Shown here in pieces: positions 23,453-35,848 of a DNA stretch of 64,000 nt. The position numbers and the translations under genes are program-made. The stretch covers positions 124,001 to 188,000 of the forward strand of contig CALYLX010000145.1 in the NCBI GenBank assembly GCA_944990035.1. Direction: 5' to 3'. Origin of the DNA: Clitopilus passeckerianus (lineage: Eukaryota > Basidiomycota > Agaricomycetes > Agaricales > Entolomataceae). The first letter of the stretch is position 1; each line of letters starts with the position of its first letter. The notes under the pieces were generated by a model. That model saw only the letters and a list, made by a program, of their open reading frames with translations, was not told where the DNA came from and did not search any database.

Positions 23453-24219
23453 GATGAGTCCATGAGAGACGATTTGGATGGAGAACACATCGTCCTCTCT
23501 GGCTTCAGCTGCTTTATAATCTTGAGAGGCGCCGGTCCCTGACAGGTTGCATGCAAGATAGGCGCCTAGCTGCTATTGATGGCCCGACGTTGGCCACCTG
23601 GCGATTCCCTTTCCTGGCCGTTTGGATGCATACGTTGAATCATTTCTAGTATACTGGAATGAGTTCGTTACACTGACTGTCAAATTACGTCATGCGCCAC
23701 GCGGAACGTCACATGGAACTGATGACAAATCCTTGTGCTTCCCATTTTCCCCTGGGACTGACCGACCATCCTGCCAACGTCCTTGCGTTAACATCGTACA
23801 ACTGGAAACATTATTTTGATGGCAGGGCTTTTTTACAGTTATGATTGCTTTCGCCTCTAGTCGACGGGAGAACAGACTGAAGATTACAGTAAGCGTTACG
23901 CCCGCATACTAGCCTTGGCATCCACCCAACTCTGCCATGCCAGCTCAACGAAACAAGGCTCAAGCTCACTCACGGAGTTTTGGACTCTCTGTTGAAGACA
24001 TGTCAGCTTCCTCTAGATTGTATGCAAAGATCGAAGATGATGCATCTGGCGATGCCGTAACTTTACTTGCCCTCGTGTGTTACCTCGGGTTCAGATGATC
24101 CAACGGAACACCGGCTGCGCCATATTGAAAGCCTTTTTCGATGCCCCGAGTTCTCAAACGTTGATGATAAAACAAACTTGTAGTGATTGAGGTTCTGACA
24201 CCCCTCTCTGCTCTGCACT
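23453..24219. other. Divergent promoter region, Pro/Thr-rich gene and P450
   Basis: About 770 bases between two divergent start codons. Apart from the TATA box above, no gene or repeat is supported. Confidence 0.45.
23512..23518 (-). promoter_or_regulatory. TATA box of the Pro/Thr-rich gene
   Basis: TATAAAG on the minus strand, 60 bases upstream of the chosen start at 23452. It helps decide between the two candidate ATGs. Confidence 0.5.
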
Positions 24220-26398
24220 ATGACTGACACAACGGCACCTTTTGGTGCTCCAGTGCTATGTACTGCCTTGGCTGCCGTCTATGCATTGCTCCGGTTGCAC
24301 AACTGGTGGAGAACAGTCAAGAGACTTCCTCCCGGGCCCGGGAAGCTTCCAATTATCGACAATCTCCTGGATATGCCGGCCAAGTTTACCCCCGAGCTCT
24401 TTTCTGAAATGGGCAAACGATATGGTAATTTCTTATGGTTCCGAGCAGAGCCTAGGCCAACTGACTTAAACGTGACATCCAGGCTCTGACATCGTTCATC
24501 TTGGAGCTCTGGGCAAGTCAATCGTTGTACTAAACTCGGTCAAGGCAGCTCGAGAACTACTCGAAAAGCGATCTGGTATTTATTCTGACCGGTAGGTGCA
24601 ATAACGAAACAAAACGCTCGAACGGAAAGCTGACGTCAGAGAACTCAGGCCGCACTTTGTTATGGTGGAGGAGCTGTGAGTGATTTTGATACCTGAAAGT
24701 TCAATGGTTTGATAGAATGGTTTATCAGCTGCGGGTGGAACTGGACCTTCGGCTTCTATCCCTATGGCGACAAGTGGAGGGAAGAACGCAGGGCATTGCA
24801 AAAATACATGGGTTTCGATGGAAAGATGTATCAGCCGATTGAGCTTTTCCACGTCCGGCGGCTCCTAAATCATCTTCTCGACACTCCCGACAAACTCTGC
24901 GACCATTTCCGGCAGTGAGTCGAGAGTTCATTCCGCCCAAAATTCTTGTCTCATAAAACCTAGTATGATTGGGGCTATCTTCATTTCGACCGCCTATGGT
25001 ATCAAAGTACGCCCCGAAGACGACCCATACGTCCGACTAGCGGAAAAGGCCACTCGTGAGCTCGCAGAGCTTGCAACCGGGGCCTTTTTACCCGATATAC
25101 TTCCTTTTACAAGGCACCTTCCCTCCTGGTGGCCAGGCATTCAATTCAAAGAGATTGCGAGCCGGCACAGACCTCTTTCCAGGAGTATGAGGGAGGCGCC
25201 GTTTGTGGCCGCACAAGAACTGATTGTCAGTTAGTCTCCTCCCTAGTATCGCCTAACAAAACTAAGTGAATATTCACTGGGGTAGAAATCTGGCGACTCG
25301 CTCCCCTCTTTTGTTAGTGCGGGTCTTGAAGATATTGACCCAAGTGGAGCAGATCAGAATGACCCGGAGCTGTTAAAGAATGTAGCAGCGCAGATATTCA
25401 TCGGTATGTCCTCTCGACCCGTGTATACCCAGCTAGTTCCCCACCTCAGACGTCTTTAGCTGGTGCCGATACGACCTACTCCACGCTCGTTGCCCTATTT
25501 CTGGCGCTGGTAAAGTATCCTAGAGTGCAGAAGAAGGCACAAGAGGAGCTCGACAAAGCTCTTCAGGGAAGTGGCAAATTCCCAGAGCATTCCGACATCC
25601 TATCGCTCCCATATCTAACGGCATTGGTGCTGGAAGCTATACGGTGAGGCTCAACACCGTTTCCCATTACGATCGTCAGTCCTAATAGGTTTACCCCAAC
25701 CCACAGATGGAGACCGGTTACACCATTGGGTATGTATTCCTCTGGCATGGACGCTTACAATGTATCAAATTATTGAAAACCAACCTCATCAGGTGTTCCT
25801 CATGCTACCTCAGCTGAGGACATATACGAAGGCTATTATATTCCGAAGGGTTCAGTCATCATCGCGAACCAAAGGTACGATTTCGGTCTATTGATGTGTA
25901 GTTGTAAAATTGCTCAACCCTAGTACTTGTAGTGCTATGCTGTGGAATGAAGTGGACTTCCCTGATCCTCAAGAGTTCAGGCCCGAACGTTTTCTAAGAG
26001 ATGATAGGATCGACGAGGAAGCACGAAACTCGTTGGATATCGCGTTCGGTTTTGGGAGAAGGTCGGTTCGGAGCACTACTTCTGTATTCAATTATACTAA
26101 GATGGCGTTAGAATATGCCCTGGACGCCACGTTGCGCATTCTACTCTAATGATAACAGTAGCTACCCTTCTTTTAAACTTCGACTTCTCGAAGAAAAAGA
26201 GTCCGGACGGCCGAACTATAGAACCGGTAGATGGCTGGATGGATGGGTTAGCACGGTATGGATCATCTATTTTATTATTCTCCCTAAATCCTCACGCAAA
26301 GGCTTCGCAGCACTCAGCTCCCTTTCCAGTGTGCTATCACCCCCAGATCGCAGAGTGCGGTCGATGCTATCCACGCATGGACAGCGGCAGAGGAGTAG
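24220..26398 (+). CDS. Cytochrome P450 monooxygenase, copy 1
   Basis: Twelve exons (24220-24424, 24483-24591, 24649-24675, 24729-24914, 24964-25225, 25286-25403, 25460-25643, 25707-25729, 25793-25874, 25933-26061, 26112-26255, 26311-26398) code 518 residues. It is an ER-anchored haem oxygenase with an N-terminal membrane anchor (LCTALAAVYALLRL). A proline-rich hinge RLPPGPGKLP, the I-helix AGADTT, the K-helix ExxR (EAIR), the FRPERF meander and the haem loop FGFGRRICPGRH with its Cys ligand follow. The haem loop appears only when the acceptor at 26111 is used. The acceptor at 24648 was chosen because copy 2 then has the same 27-nt exon. The closest-looking group is the agaricomycete P450s annotated as O-methylsterigmatocystin oxidoreductase-like; the substrate is unknown. 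The next gene downstream is a membrane protein whose paralogue lies near P450 copy 2. Confidence 0.96.
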
Positions 26399-27061
26399 AT
26401 CAGCCTCCAAAACCTTTATACTTAGCGGAACTAGAACTACACGTCGATTATCAATTACACGACTGAGCGCCAATTGCCATGCCCTAGCATTCCTGAGCCT
26501 GGGACACCAGATTTTCACCAAATCACGCCGTGGAGTCTGAATAAAATAAATCATGACGATACTACTATGAGTAGTCCCGGGAAATCACTGTTACAATGGA
26601 ACGCATGCGCCACAGATGATCACGTGTGTTGCTGACAAATACACAATGTCGTGAGCACATTGGCACTGTCGCCTCAACCCCGTCGCCGAGTGCGAGATAA
26701 CAGGACCGAGCTTCCCTTGAAGCGCCCCTCAGATAGATTGCAGTGCTTGAAGAATGGTTTCCACCACAATACAGACTTGGTGACGCACCACTCCAATCAT
26801 GGCCACGCTCCGTTCGGTCTCCCAGCTCGGAGTACGACTAGCCACCTTCTCTGTCAGAGAATTCAATTGAGCCTTGGAGTACTGGAGATATGGTGGGAGA
26901 GCTAGCGGCTCAACTGAGGGATGCCCCCCTCACAGTGCAAAAAATGGTAAGTCCCCCTCCGATGTCATACGCAGGGATGTATATCAACTAACAAACTCTC
27001 GAATTGCAGGTTCCTCGCCTACTTCCTCCACGGTGCCAATCTCTTTGGAATACGCAGCATC
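26399..27061. other. Intergenic region upstream of membrane protein A
   Basis: About 660 bases. A possible short 5' exon with a GT-AG intron ending near 27009 may belong to the next gene as a 5' UTR. No separate gene is supported. Confidence 0.4.
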
Positions 27062-28198
27062 ATGAGCAGCACTTTCGACTTTTGTCTCGATGCCAACCCC
27101 GACATTGCAGGCATTGGGGTCCGCTTCGCCATCTACTTTCAAGCATTCGTCACCGTGATACCCCTTGGCCTGTTCGTGCTCGACGGCAAGCTTGATGAAC
27201 GAGAACGGAGAATCCTTCGATCTGTTTTCCTCAACCTGCTCCTCACGTCCACGGCGTTGCTCATATGCACGTTCGTGCTGCTCGGTCGGAATGGAGTCAG
27301 CAAATATCACCTCTTCATTATCCTCGACCTGAGCTGGATTAATACCATCACCTCCTGGGGTCATGTTGGGGCCCAGTTCTTGGCCATGCATGAAGAGGGC
27401 GGCCAAATCTCATCATATATTTCCTCAGGGAAAGATTGGTTCACCATCGCCTTCAGCTGTCTCCATATGTCCCTCACAGCCGCCCTTGGGATCTGGACAT
27501 GGATTATCGTAGGGCCCCACGGCTCTGGTCTCAACTGTCCCGCCACCGTTTACAGTATTCTGGGATATTCCATTTCCGCCACCAACAACACCGTCCGTAT
27601 CGTTTCGTTGGCAGTGTATTCGGTGATCGCGTTCCCTGGATTCAATATCATGATAGCACTTTTTGCGCTTCTCTTCCCTTTTTCAATCCTCCTCCTGAGA
27701 TCCCTCCTCTTACTCCTCCTACTTGTTGAAGGCATCCTTCGATTGCTTTTCGCGCCATTTAACTCGACGACGGGCCGTAGATTTTTGGATTCTAGGATCG
27801 CAAATTGGCTCAGCTCGATGAAGGGTGTAATCAAAGGCCCCGCTTCCACCTCTTTCACGTCAATCTTATTTGTCCTCGCCTGCCAGATTATCCTCGTCGC
27901 TGATGTGGAGCTAATCGTGAAGAGAAATCACAGAGTTGTTGGCCGTTCGGAAGATCGTTGGTCCTTCGGTCAAACCCTCGCCATCCTACTCCTTGTTCTG
28001 CCCATCTCGGAGACCATTAAGCAGGGCATCGAGTGGTACAAGGACAGAAAAACGCCAACCGACAACTCTGGAAACAACTCCACCCATTCCGATGCAGACT
28101 TGGCTACGCTCACCGGGAGAAAGGATGAAGAGTCACATGGGATTGACCTTTTCTCTAACACTCGCGAGGGGATGGAGAAGGCTTCTAACAGGCACTAA
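27062..28198 (+). CDS. Multi-pass membrane protein A (agaricomycete family)
   Basis: A single exon of 378 residues with about seven hydrophobic helices. It shares clear blocks with the minus-strand gene at 58084-59145: ANPDIAGIGVR at the N-terminus, YHLFIILDLSWINTIT, ALGIWTW, a D-V-E-x-I-K-x-N loop, and WSFGQTLAILLL followed by WYKD. No enzyme motif is visible. Such proteins are common in mushroom genomes and have no assigned function. The C-terminus is polar, about 50 residues long and Ser/Thr-rich. The position next to P450 copy 1 mirrors the neighbourhood of the paralogue near P450 copy 2, so the two genes may have been copied together. Confidence 0.85.
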   Translation: MSSTFDFCLDANPDIAGIGVRFAIYFQAFVTVIPLGLFVLDGKLDERERRILRSVFLNLLLTSTALLICTFVLLGRNGVSKYHLFIILDLSWINTITSWGHVGAQFLAMHEEGGQISSYISSGKDWFTIAFSCLHMSLTAALGIWTWIIVGPHGSGLNCPATVYSILGYSISATNNTVRIVSLAVYSVIAFPGFNIMIALFALLFPFSILLLRSLLLLLLLVEGILRLLFAPFNSTTGRRFLDSRIANWLSSMKGVIKGPASTSFTSILFVLACQIILVADVELIVKRNHRVVGRSEDRWSFGQTLAILLLVLPISETIKQGIEWYKDRKTPTDNSGNNSTHSDADLATLTGRKDEESHGIDLFSNTREGMEKASNRH

Positions 28199-29757
28199 GT
28201 ATTCGCATGGCTTTGGGCTACTTACGTTCTACCTACTATACGCTTCACTACAGATCTACATACTGTCATAATATTCTTTTACGAGCCACTTTACCCTATG
28301 CATGTCATCGTACTGCCTTTTCCAAGACGCTTTCTTCTCTTCATCCAATGCTGCGCATTTGAGCAAGTAGCCTGGCTCGAATACTTACACGCGAGTTGGG
28401 CGCCATGAAAAAGGCATGAGGTGCCTGCACGAAATTGAGCACCCCAGTAGGTTTGACCCGAGCCTAAGGTGCCCGAATCTGTCCTATCTTTGACTCTTCG
28501 AAACCAAAATCAGAAAAGAAGCCGACAACATGAATACCACCCCATTTGAGCCCAGTGATGGACGGACCAGTGGGTTGCCGGCGGACCGCCATGTTTCGCC
28601 ATGGGAGTGACCATGGCCGTGTCATTCCCGGATATGGCAACTTGCCGGGAATAGGCCATCTGCCAGGTCCTGCTGGACGGCGTTACCTGGCCAGTCAACC
28701 GAATATGGAAGCATGTCACAGAGAGCGTGATATTTAGTCACTCTCGACACCATCTTTTTTTTTTTCTTTTTGATCATCCACGTAGGGTATATTTTAGACG
28801 TAATATCGCTAACCGGGTGTTGCAAATATTTTGATAGAGGCAAAATCTCTCGAGTAACCCGGCTCGGCCTTGCGTAGTAGTCGAAAGAGAATGTAGAAAT
28901 GGCCTATAGAATGTTTTTACTTCTCGTAGAAATGCAACGAGTCGAGAGCTATATGGCGAAAACGAAACTCACCTAGTCTTAACACCCTGGTCACAGCTGC
29001 AAAAGTGATGGTGGACTTTGCATCGTCAAAGCGATTTCATAATACACGACCGCGCCGGAGGCGCCGCTCTCGAGAATTGCAACACTCTGAGAGGCATATA
29101 ACACCTCTTTTGCACTCGGAATGCTTGTGCTTGAATTATTTTTTCCCCTCTCGATGGAATTAATTAATTAGTGTTAATTAATTTTGCTACTAGACCCCAC
29201 AAGGTATGTAAAATATGCATCCGGTTAAGCGAGGTTGGACTCACCTTGAACCATGGCGTGTCCATGGTGTGTCGGCATTGTCACAGGGGCATGCTTGCTC
29301 ACTCCTGTACACATTGCGGGTGGCCGCTCCAGGATTGTACTTAGTTCCGATGTGGTAGCTCCGTCTCGAATCGACTCAATCCCGTCACTTTTTCAGCGCG
29401 AACCCTGTCTCATATACTGCAATCAATGCCTGAACAGCACGATCAGGGGGAGCAAATGGAACGCCTCAGTAACATTTGTAGGGATGGCTTGGCTCCTCAA
29501 ATCATGGTCAAAGAATCGAGGGACAGCGGGGGCTGACCAGGTGACGCCTTGAGGAGCCGGAGATTCCACATTCAGCTTCGGTCATCTGTGATACCGTGCT
29601 GCCTGCGGGAGTGGGTTCTGCCCTCGCTTTCATCGAACATTCCTCGATGGCGACTCACGAAGGATCACTCAATCTCGTAGTTGTGACCTCCTTAGCGATC
29701 GGAGCCAATGATTTGGGACAACCGAATAGAACCCAGCCAAACCGTGACTGCAACTGG
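28199..29757. other. Intergenic stretch left of the hAT element
   Basis: About 1.56 kb with no supported gene. It holds a T-rich run near 28752-28770, an AT-rich palindromic stretch (TTAATTAATTA) near 29160-29185, and an imperfect hairpin around the GCCATG...CATGGC pairs near 28590-28616. It may contain old transposon debris, but I could not define any ends. Confidence 0.45.
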
Positions 29758-30934
29758 TAGTGTTGTTGTGGATTGAACTGAAGCGAAGCGAGGCGGCTAT
29801 GTGGCGCCCAGTTCGCACGTGTCGAGACGAGGTGAACTAGACTTCGCGAACTGAAGACGGACTGAGATCAATGAGCGGTGATCTCGGTGTGAAATTCTAT
29901 TGGCTAACAGGGTACAGGGCAACTACTAGTGGTAGGAGTACTAGAGTCGGGTTAACTCTTAATGAGTTCATTCAGCTCATCGTATTTGCCACTTTTCATC
30001 AATTCATTGATAGCATTCGCTGAGAGAGGACCCTCAATTGTGTAGTTAGCAAGAAGATCGGATGTAAATGAAAGCCGATCTTGCTTGAAAGAATATTTGA
30101 GAACCTGAAGAGCTTCAAGGACCGGTGCAGACAATCGGCTTCGTCGGAGTGTGCATGTCTCTTTACTGGAGGAGAAAACTCTCTCGCAAGAGACCGCCGA
30201 TGCCTGGGCAGGGAGCACATCCATGGCAACCTGAAAAGGAGTGGATATGAAGGGCGGTTGACCTAGGATCGCATTTTCGGTGAACAAAGTTTGAATACGC
30301 GAGAGAAACCCCAGGCTCACCTCCCAGAATCAAAGCCATAGCGTCATGAAAAGCCGGGAGGGTGGAATACGCGGACAGATCCCATTTTGGCTCTCAGGCT
30401 TGGTGAATTAGTTCTGATACTCGTTAATTTCTTCGTTAAATCGCACCATTTTTTGAAGGAATTTCAGGCGGACTTTTGCAGTCGAATGTTGGCATTGGGA
30501 AAAGGGTCTCTTGGGGGCGATATTTGCAAAAAAACATGAGAAATACCCTCTCCCCAAACACCGTTTTGCACAATTCAGGGTATGAATTCAAACAACGGGG
30601 ACCTACTCCTCGAGATAACGATCTTAATCGGAATCTTCTTCGGGTCAGGAGGCCTAGGTTCATCACGGAAGTGGCATTCTGGGGGTGTTTTACGCAGCAG
30701 AAGTAGCACAAGACATATATTTGGTGGTAGCAATGGAAAGCTGAGGTTATCGATGCGATGAGAAAGTGATTAGGTGAGCGTAGTTACTATAAATGGGCAG
30801 TTCGTGATCACTTCGTTTGACTTCGACAGTTCGATTCATATCAGTTCGGGATGACACAAATTGCCCCGAACCGACGCCAAATTCGAAGTGAAGCGAAGTA
30901 TCCACGAACTCAGTTCGGTCCGCGTGCAACACTA
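29758..30934. mobile_element. hAT-type DNA transposon remnant with terminal repeats and target duplication
   Basis: The left end begins TAGTGTTG and the right end, read inward on the minus strand, also begins TAGTGTTG. Both continue to a shared GAACTGA after about 24 bases, and most differences between the ends are C-to-T or G-to-A changes. The flanks are GCAACTGG (29750-29757) and GCGACTGG (30935-30942), an 8-base target duplication with one mismatch, as expected for hAT elements. Inside are subterminal GAAGCGAAG-like repeats and a fragment of transposase. At 1,177 bp it is internally deleted and not autonomous. Confidence 0.85.
29952..30320 (-). pseudogene. hAT transposase C-terminal fragment (dimerisation domain)
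   Basis: The 122-residue minus-strand frame carries the hAT dimerisation signature: a VAMDVLPAQASAVSCERVF stretch followed by SSSKETCTLRRSRL and LKYSFKQDRLSF. The DDE catalytic part and the BED zinc finger are absent between the element ends, so it cannot encode an active transposase. It lies inside the delimited element at 29758-30934. Confidence 0.9.
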
Positions 30935-31997
30935 GCGACTGGGGTAGCAAACGGGAGGAAGCACGCTTTAACAGGTGAATGAAGCCAAACTAGTCCATCT
31001 GTACCAAGCCTCGAGGTGTTCGCATTTCATATACGCCCATCATGACGGTTTAAGGGCTGATCAGGGAGGGAACTGGGACGAAGGCCTGTTTGTCGACCTG
31101 TGGGAGTGATTGATCTGATTGCAGCTCCGGCGGTACCCCTCTTCCGAATTCAATCACATCTTGGACTTCAACCAGCTACGGGCTCACCTCTTTCTGTACC
31201 ATCAGTGTACCATCGTCAGCGCACCGCAGGTGCATTTCTTCTTTAAACGGAGCAGCCTTTGCTGAGAACTTGAAATGGAGCTGTCGAAAACAAAATCGGC
31301 TATCAATAGCAGTGGCGGAGCTTTGGTTGTCAAAATGATGTAACAGCTACACGTTGAACCCAGCTAATAATTGGCGATAGTTATCAGCCGAGTTGAACCA
31401 ATATATCCATACTTAACTAGAACTTTAATCATAGAATGCCACCAACGGCAAATCCTTGTTCATATGTGAAGTGGAGCATCGGAGAGCGCTCATCCATGGC
31501 TTGTGTACTCTCACAGGTACTGACCTCCAATACATGCTTCTTCCGCCTCCCAGCCACCACCATCAACACCTTAGAGGCATTGACACGAGGTAATACTTCT
31601 AATAAGAAACAGAGTACCTACCGAGAAATTATGAGGGGCTACGATACACCTACCAGTCATCAGCTATCTTTTATACTATGAAATATTCGGCCACTATTCA
31701 AATCAACCGTTTCCTCGATGAATACAGATCCTAGTCTTGTATGTCATGACCCTATGGGTAGACGCCTGTCTTACGTGTTCCATCTCTATTGGATGCATGA
31801 TGCAAACGCCGAGATCGGTAGAGCGCTTCGTCGTCAAATTAATTTTTCCTTTACCAAATATGCTTAAAGTCGCGTTTAACATGTGTTCAGTGTGATAAGG
31901 AAGGGCGAAACATGGATTATCTGTGTGGTAGGGCTATCACCACGCGTTGTTCAACGAACTATATTAACCTAGCGTTGACAATCCCCATCTGTAAATC
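30935..31997. other. Intergenic stretch right of the hAT element
   Basis: About 1.06 kb, no supported gene or RNA. The hAT target duplication copy is at 30935-30942. Confidence 0.45.
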
Positions 31998-33433
31998 ATG
32001 GATTCTTCCCCTATCTCTCATCTCCAATTAATGCCCTCCAGGTCCAACGCTCATGAGTTATGCGAGAACAGGACGACAATCTCAATCCTCTGGAACTGTT
32101 TAACAACAATCTTCTTGTGCACTTGGACCTCACTTCATCCTAACCTACCTGAGCGATTTGGCGAATATACTATGGTTCAGGAACTAATGCGCAAGACCGA
32201 ACTACTGTTCGTGGCATTGATAGCCCCGGAGATAACAACACTTTGGGCATTTAAACAATGGCGCGCTGCACGGGAGCTCACCAAGACAATAAATACAGAA
32301 AGTAAGCAATAAGTCTCATATGTTGAACTAAGTATTTACTAGGAATTACAGAGTGGACCCTGAGCCACTCCTTTGTGGCTCTGATGGGCGGTTTTGCTGA
32401 GGTAAAAGGAAGCAATGCCGGCCATCTGAAACGCCTTTCACCAAATGACATCAAGGAATGGGCGTCTCTGCAACCTGGACCCTGTATATCGAAGCGTGGA
32501 ATCGCTGACCGAAGCAAGGGAGATGGACTGTCGAAGGGTGTTGCCGTCCTTCAGACTGGATGGTTCATGCTTCAATTTTTTGCCCGTATCCATGAAGGCT
32601 TCGCCATTACTGAACTCGAGCTCGTTACCATGGCTTATGCTGCTCTGAATATCGGGACCTATATCTTCTGGTGGAGCAAACCCCTGTGCATGGAATGTCC
32701 AATTAACTTCAATGACGGGACAGAACCCAACCTAGTTGGAGTTGACCCTGACATTTGCAGAGGGGGTTGGTCGGAATTTCGGGAGGTTCTACTTCTCGGA
32801 CAATCGTTCAGAGACTGGGCACACACAAGGGTACACGTCCCAAAAACTATTTTGGCCCTTATTAGTTATCCTGTTGCAATCATTTGCTACCCTATCCTTC
32901 ATTTCACCTTAGTTCTTGTAGCTCTCGTTTATCCACTCACACCGGACTGGGACTCTGGGATTCGGAGCAGCCGACGGATGTTGGAGGCAAACGGACCAAA
33001 GATGAGACTCCGGTATGCCCATTGGGATACTACTGGTCGCCTCTTTGGGACAGTTTTACTCTTCTTTCTTTCCTTATTCTTCGGGCTTGTGCATGGTGCA
33101 GCGTGGAAGTTCACTTTCCCTTCCATCAGCGAACACATCATTTGGCGAGTATGTACAGGTATCATTGTATTTTCCCCAATAGTCGAGCTGCTAGTTGGTG
33201 TGCAAGGTGAGATGGCGTTTCAAAGGTGGATCGACTCTCGTGACAACGGTTCTGATAGTAGGGGTCTCCGGGCTGGTATTTTCTTTTGGCCAATTGCTAT
33301 AAGTTCGATCTTCATGATTGCCTACGGCTTGGCTAGGATCATTCTAATAGTTCAGATGTTCGTTCTCTTGCGATCACAACCCGAAACCGCCTACTGTACA
33401 GTGGACTTGGCCAAATACCTCCCGCACATCTAA
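31998..33433 (+). CDS. Multi-pass membrane protein C (different agaricomycete family)
   Basis: Exons 31998-32301 and 32352-33433 code 461 residues. Signatures familiar from a large mushroom-specific family are visible: SILWNCLTTIFLCTWTSLHPN at the first helix, TLSHSFVALMGGF after the intron, and SKGDGLSKGVAVLQTGWFML, followed by several long hydrophobic helices. About eight membrane segments can be counted. There are no catalytic motifs and no known function. It shares no blocks with membrane proteins A and B. The intron phase (AAG split 1+2) and the continuous hydrophobic pattern make the model firm. Confidence 0.9.
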
Positions 33434-34121
33434 CTATTCCACTACCTTACTTCTTTACTGCAACCTTATGGCACTCTGTATGATATTTACCCCATCCATG
33501 CGCGCTGAATTATCGATTGGAGATTTGCATCATATGTCAGGATCTGCTTTTGACCCTCAAGGACACTGTCAGAATTTGTTCACACTAGCCCCATGGCGGC
33601 TTTGAATGCCTGTGGTACACTTCCCTACGAATGTATACTCGTTAGTGAGAACACTCGATCGCCTACGGAGGTTCCAGGCTACCAATCGTGGGTGCATGGT
33701 TTCTTCTAGCGACAAGTACTGACGGGGGCTCTTGGGCTTGGTCAGGCTGACGATTTCTCGGGAAAACTAATTCCCTGCTAGTAGCCTCAGACAACGGATC
33801 GTGCCCACTAAAGCGGAACGGCAGACTATCGATGGAATACCATAAGCATTCCCCAGATACGTCCTGGGTCAAAGCTTTGGTTCCAGGCGTACAGTGTACT
33901 TGCTCGGACGAACATAAGGGGGAAAGACAATGATATTGGCTCGATGTTGGGTTCGAACCCAGGTCTACAGTGCTATTCGAGGCAAATCTCGTTCATTTTA
34001 GCTCATTGAGACTTCCACTTAGTTGATGACGTCGATGCCCACGGCAAGAATATACGGCGTGCGCGACTCGATATCATAGCGTCTTCACAAAGTTAGATTT
34101 GCCGCCACAACGTAGCTAGCA
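33434..34121. other. Convergent intergenic region
   Basis: About 690 bases without a supported gene. A palindromic TGGGTTCGAACCCA at about 33949-33962 resembles a tRNA T-arm, but no tRNA can be folded around it on either strand. Confidence 0.45.
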
Positions 34122-35292
34122 TTACACGTAATTAAGGCCGCGGAAGAGGCGAGTTTGAGCCCTCATCCGAGCGGCTTGTCCTTGAGTGAAGCCATCCATA
34201 CAGGAATCGTCAGAGTAGTCCATGTAGTTAGCTGAGAAGACAGTCAAGTCAGGAGCAGGTCAAGGCAAGTCAAACAACTGATACACACTAACTGGGTCAG
34301 AACCGCCACCTGGGCAAGTATCGCGGTTCTTGGGGCAGCCACTAGCAGCTGTAGCCTCAGGTGGTGTATCATCCACAGCGTCTCCTTCGCCAGAACAGCC
34401 TCCCTGGAAGGTGTGGTACAATCCCATCCAGTGTCCGACCTCGTGGGTGAGCGTACGTCCGAGGTTGAAAGGAGTAGCAGATCCATCCGGGAGTGTCGAG
34501 TACCGGATGGTAACACCGTCGTCCTTGGGGTTTGACTTGTAGTCTGCTGGGAAGGTAGCATATCCTAGGAGGCCTTGGGCGCTGGGGTCAGTAACGAATC
34601 TGTAGAGCACGGTCGTTTAGCAAAGTGAGAACAAGGAAATCGGGATTAATTACCCAACAGTGTAGACATTAAGGTCGGAGGAGTTTCCGGCCCTCAAGAC
34701 CTGCTTCATGGCCGTCTGCTCTTGGCTGTGTGGCGACCACATCAGAGAAAGCCTGGAAAGAGTTGGAAGGAAAGCACACACCTTTCCGGAGCAACTTTAT
34801 CGAACCAATCTTGACTTATGACGCGAGTGGTATTGACAAGTTTCCAGCTTATTCCAGTACCGTTATAGTCATTGTTCAAAACTTCTATCTGCTTCTGGAC
34901 CTGGATATCCCTGGAGCACAATAATCTCGTCAGTCAAAACAATCTCCAGATCACGAGATATGCAAGGGAACTCACGACACCCATCCGCCTTCGATTGTCT
35001 GGTTTGCAGCAACCACATGGAAGTGAACATCAATAACCGTGCTGGCGTTAGAGGGCAGTGGAGGAAGCCTGTTGGCATGGAACTTCCTCTCGACAGAGGC
35101 AAATCTTTCGGCACTTATATGAAAACCGCAGCCTCTATTGAACAGAACCAATCGATGTATCTCGTCAGTAAACCGTTAATTGAACTCCTGCTATTGAGAT
35201 CAATACCTTCTGAGTTCAACAGTCCGGGGGATGAGGTGAGGCGCAGCCAACACCGAGGAAGAAAGAAGCAGATTAAGAAGAATTGAAAACAT
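34122..35292 (-). CDS. Secreted zinc metalloprotease, M43 (MEP1/pappalysin-like)
   Basis: Six exons on the minus strand (35207-35292, 34976-35134, 34782-34910, 34654-34725, 34289-34599, 34122-34231) give 288 residues. A signal peptide ([18 protein letters not shown]) precedes a short propeptide. The catalytic domain has the metzincin zinc site [11 protein letters not shown], beginning near residue 201, the Cys-rich [15 protein letters not shown] and CPKNRDTC loops, and the Met-turn [11 protein letters not shown], which forms only after splicing with the donor at 34288. This is a secreted protease that degrades external protein. In a cluster context it could also trim secreted peptides, but nothing in the sequence shows this. 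A TATAAAG lies 78 bases upstream of the start (minus strand, 35370-35376). Confidence 0.95.
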
Positions 35293-35848
35293 TATACGGC
35301 CAGCGTATGTCGTTCGTCAAGAAGGAGCGTCGGAAAAGCTAAAAAAATCATATTGTGGGGTCGGCCGCTCTTTATATGTCGGGGTTTCATCGAACGCGTT
35401 CAAGAGGCGTGAAAGTTGCCAACAGCCGGCATGACGACGGGGAATTACTCGTCCTTCCTCGTGCCCACAACCACTCCTGTTACAAGGGCTTGGGCACAGC
35501 AAAATTGATGGGGACTGATAAAAATAGTTGGCTGCGGAATTCCTTGTATTGGGTCTACAGACATACAATCGTGTCGTTCGCAAAAGTGAAATAAGCAAAA
35601 AAAGGTCCAGGACGGTCGGTATAATATGTGATAAGAGTAGAAAGTTGTGACCACACCCCACTGGAGGGAATTTGACCAGACAAAGCGATCTACTCTAAGC
35701 GTCGAATAAATATAGATCCGGGGCGACGAGAATCAGTGTTACGAACATTAAATCGCGTAGAAATCAGAAGGAAATTTGGGTATGTCAGTCATTATTAAAT
35801 CGTCAGGTCGTAAGATATTAAACGTTGAAAATAGTGAAAGAGGGTAGA
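35293..35848. other. Intergenic region, M43 promoter and phosphatase 3' end
   Basis: About 560 bases, no supported gene beyond the TATA box noted separately. Confidence 0.45.
35370..35376 (-). promoter_or_regulatory. TATA box of the M43 metalloprotease gene
   Basis: TATAAAG on the minus strand, 78 bases upstream of the start codon at 35292. Confidence 0.5.

Noticed and set aside
33930..34015. Possible tRNA or tRNA-derived SINE around TGGGTTCGAACCCA
   Set aside because: The T-arm-like palindrome is there, but no acceptor stem, anticodon arm or correctly ordered box A could be paired on either strand.
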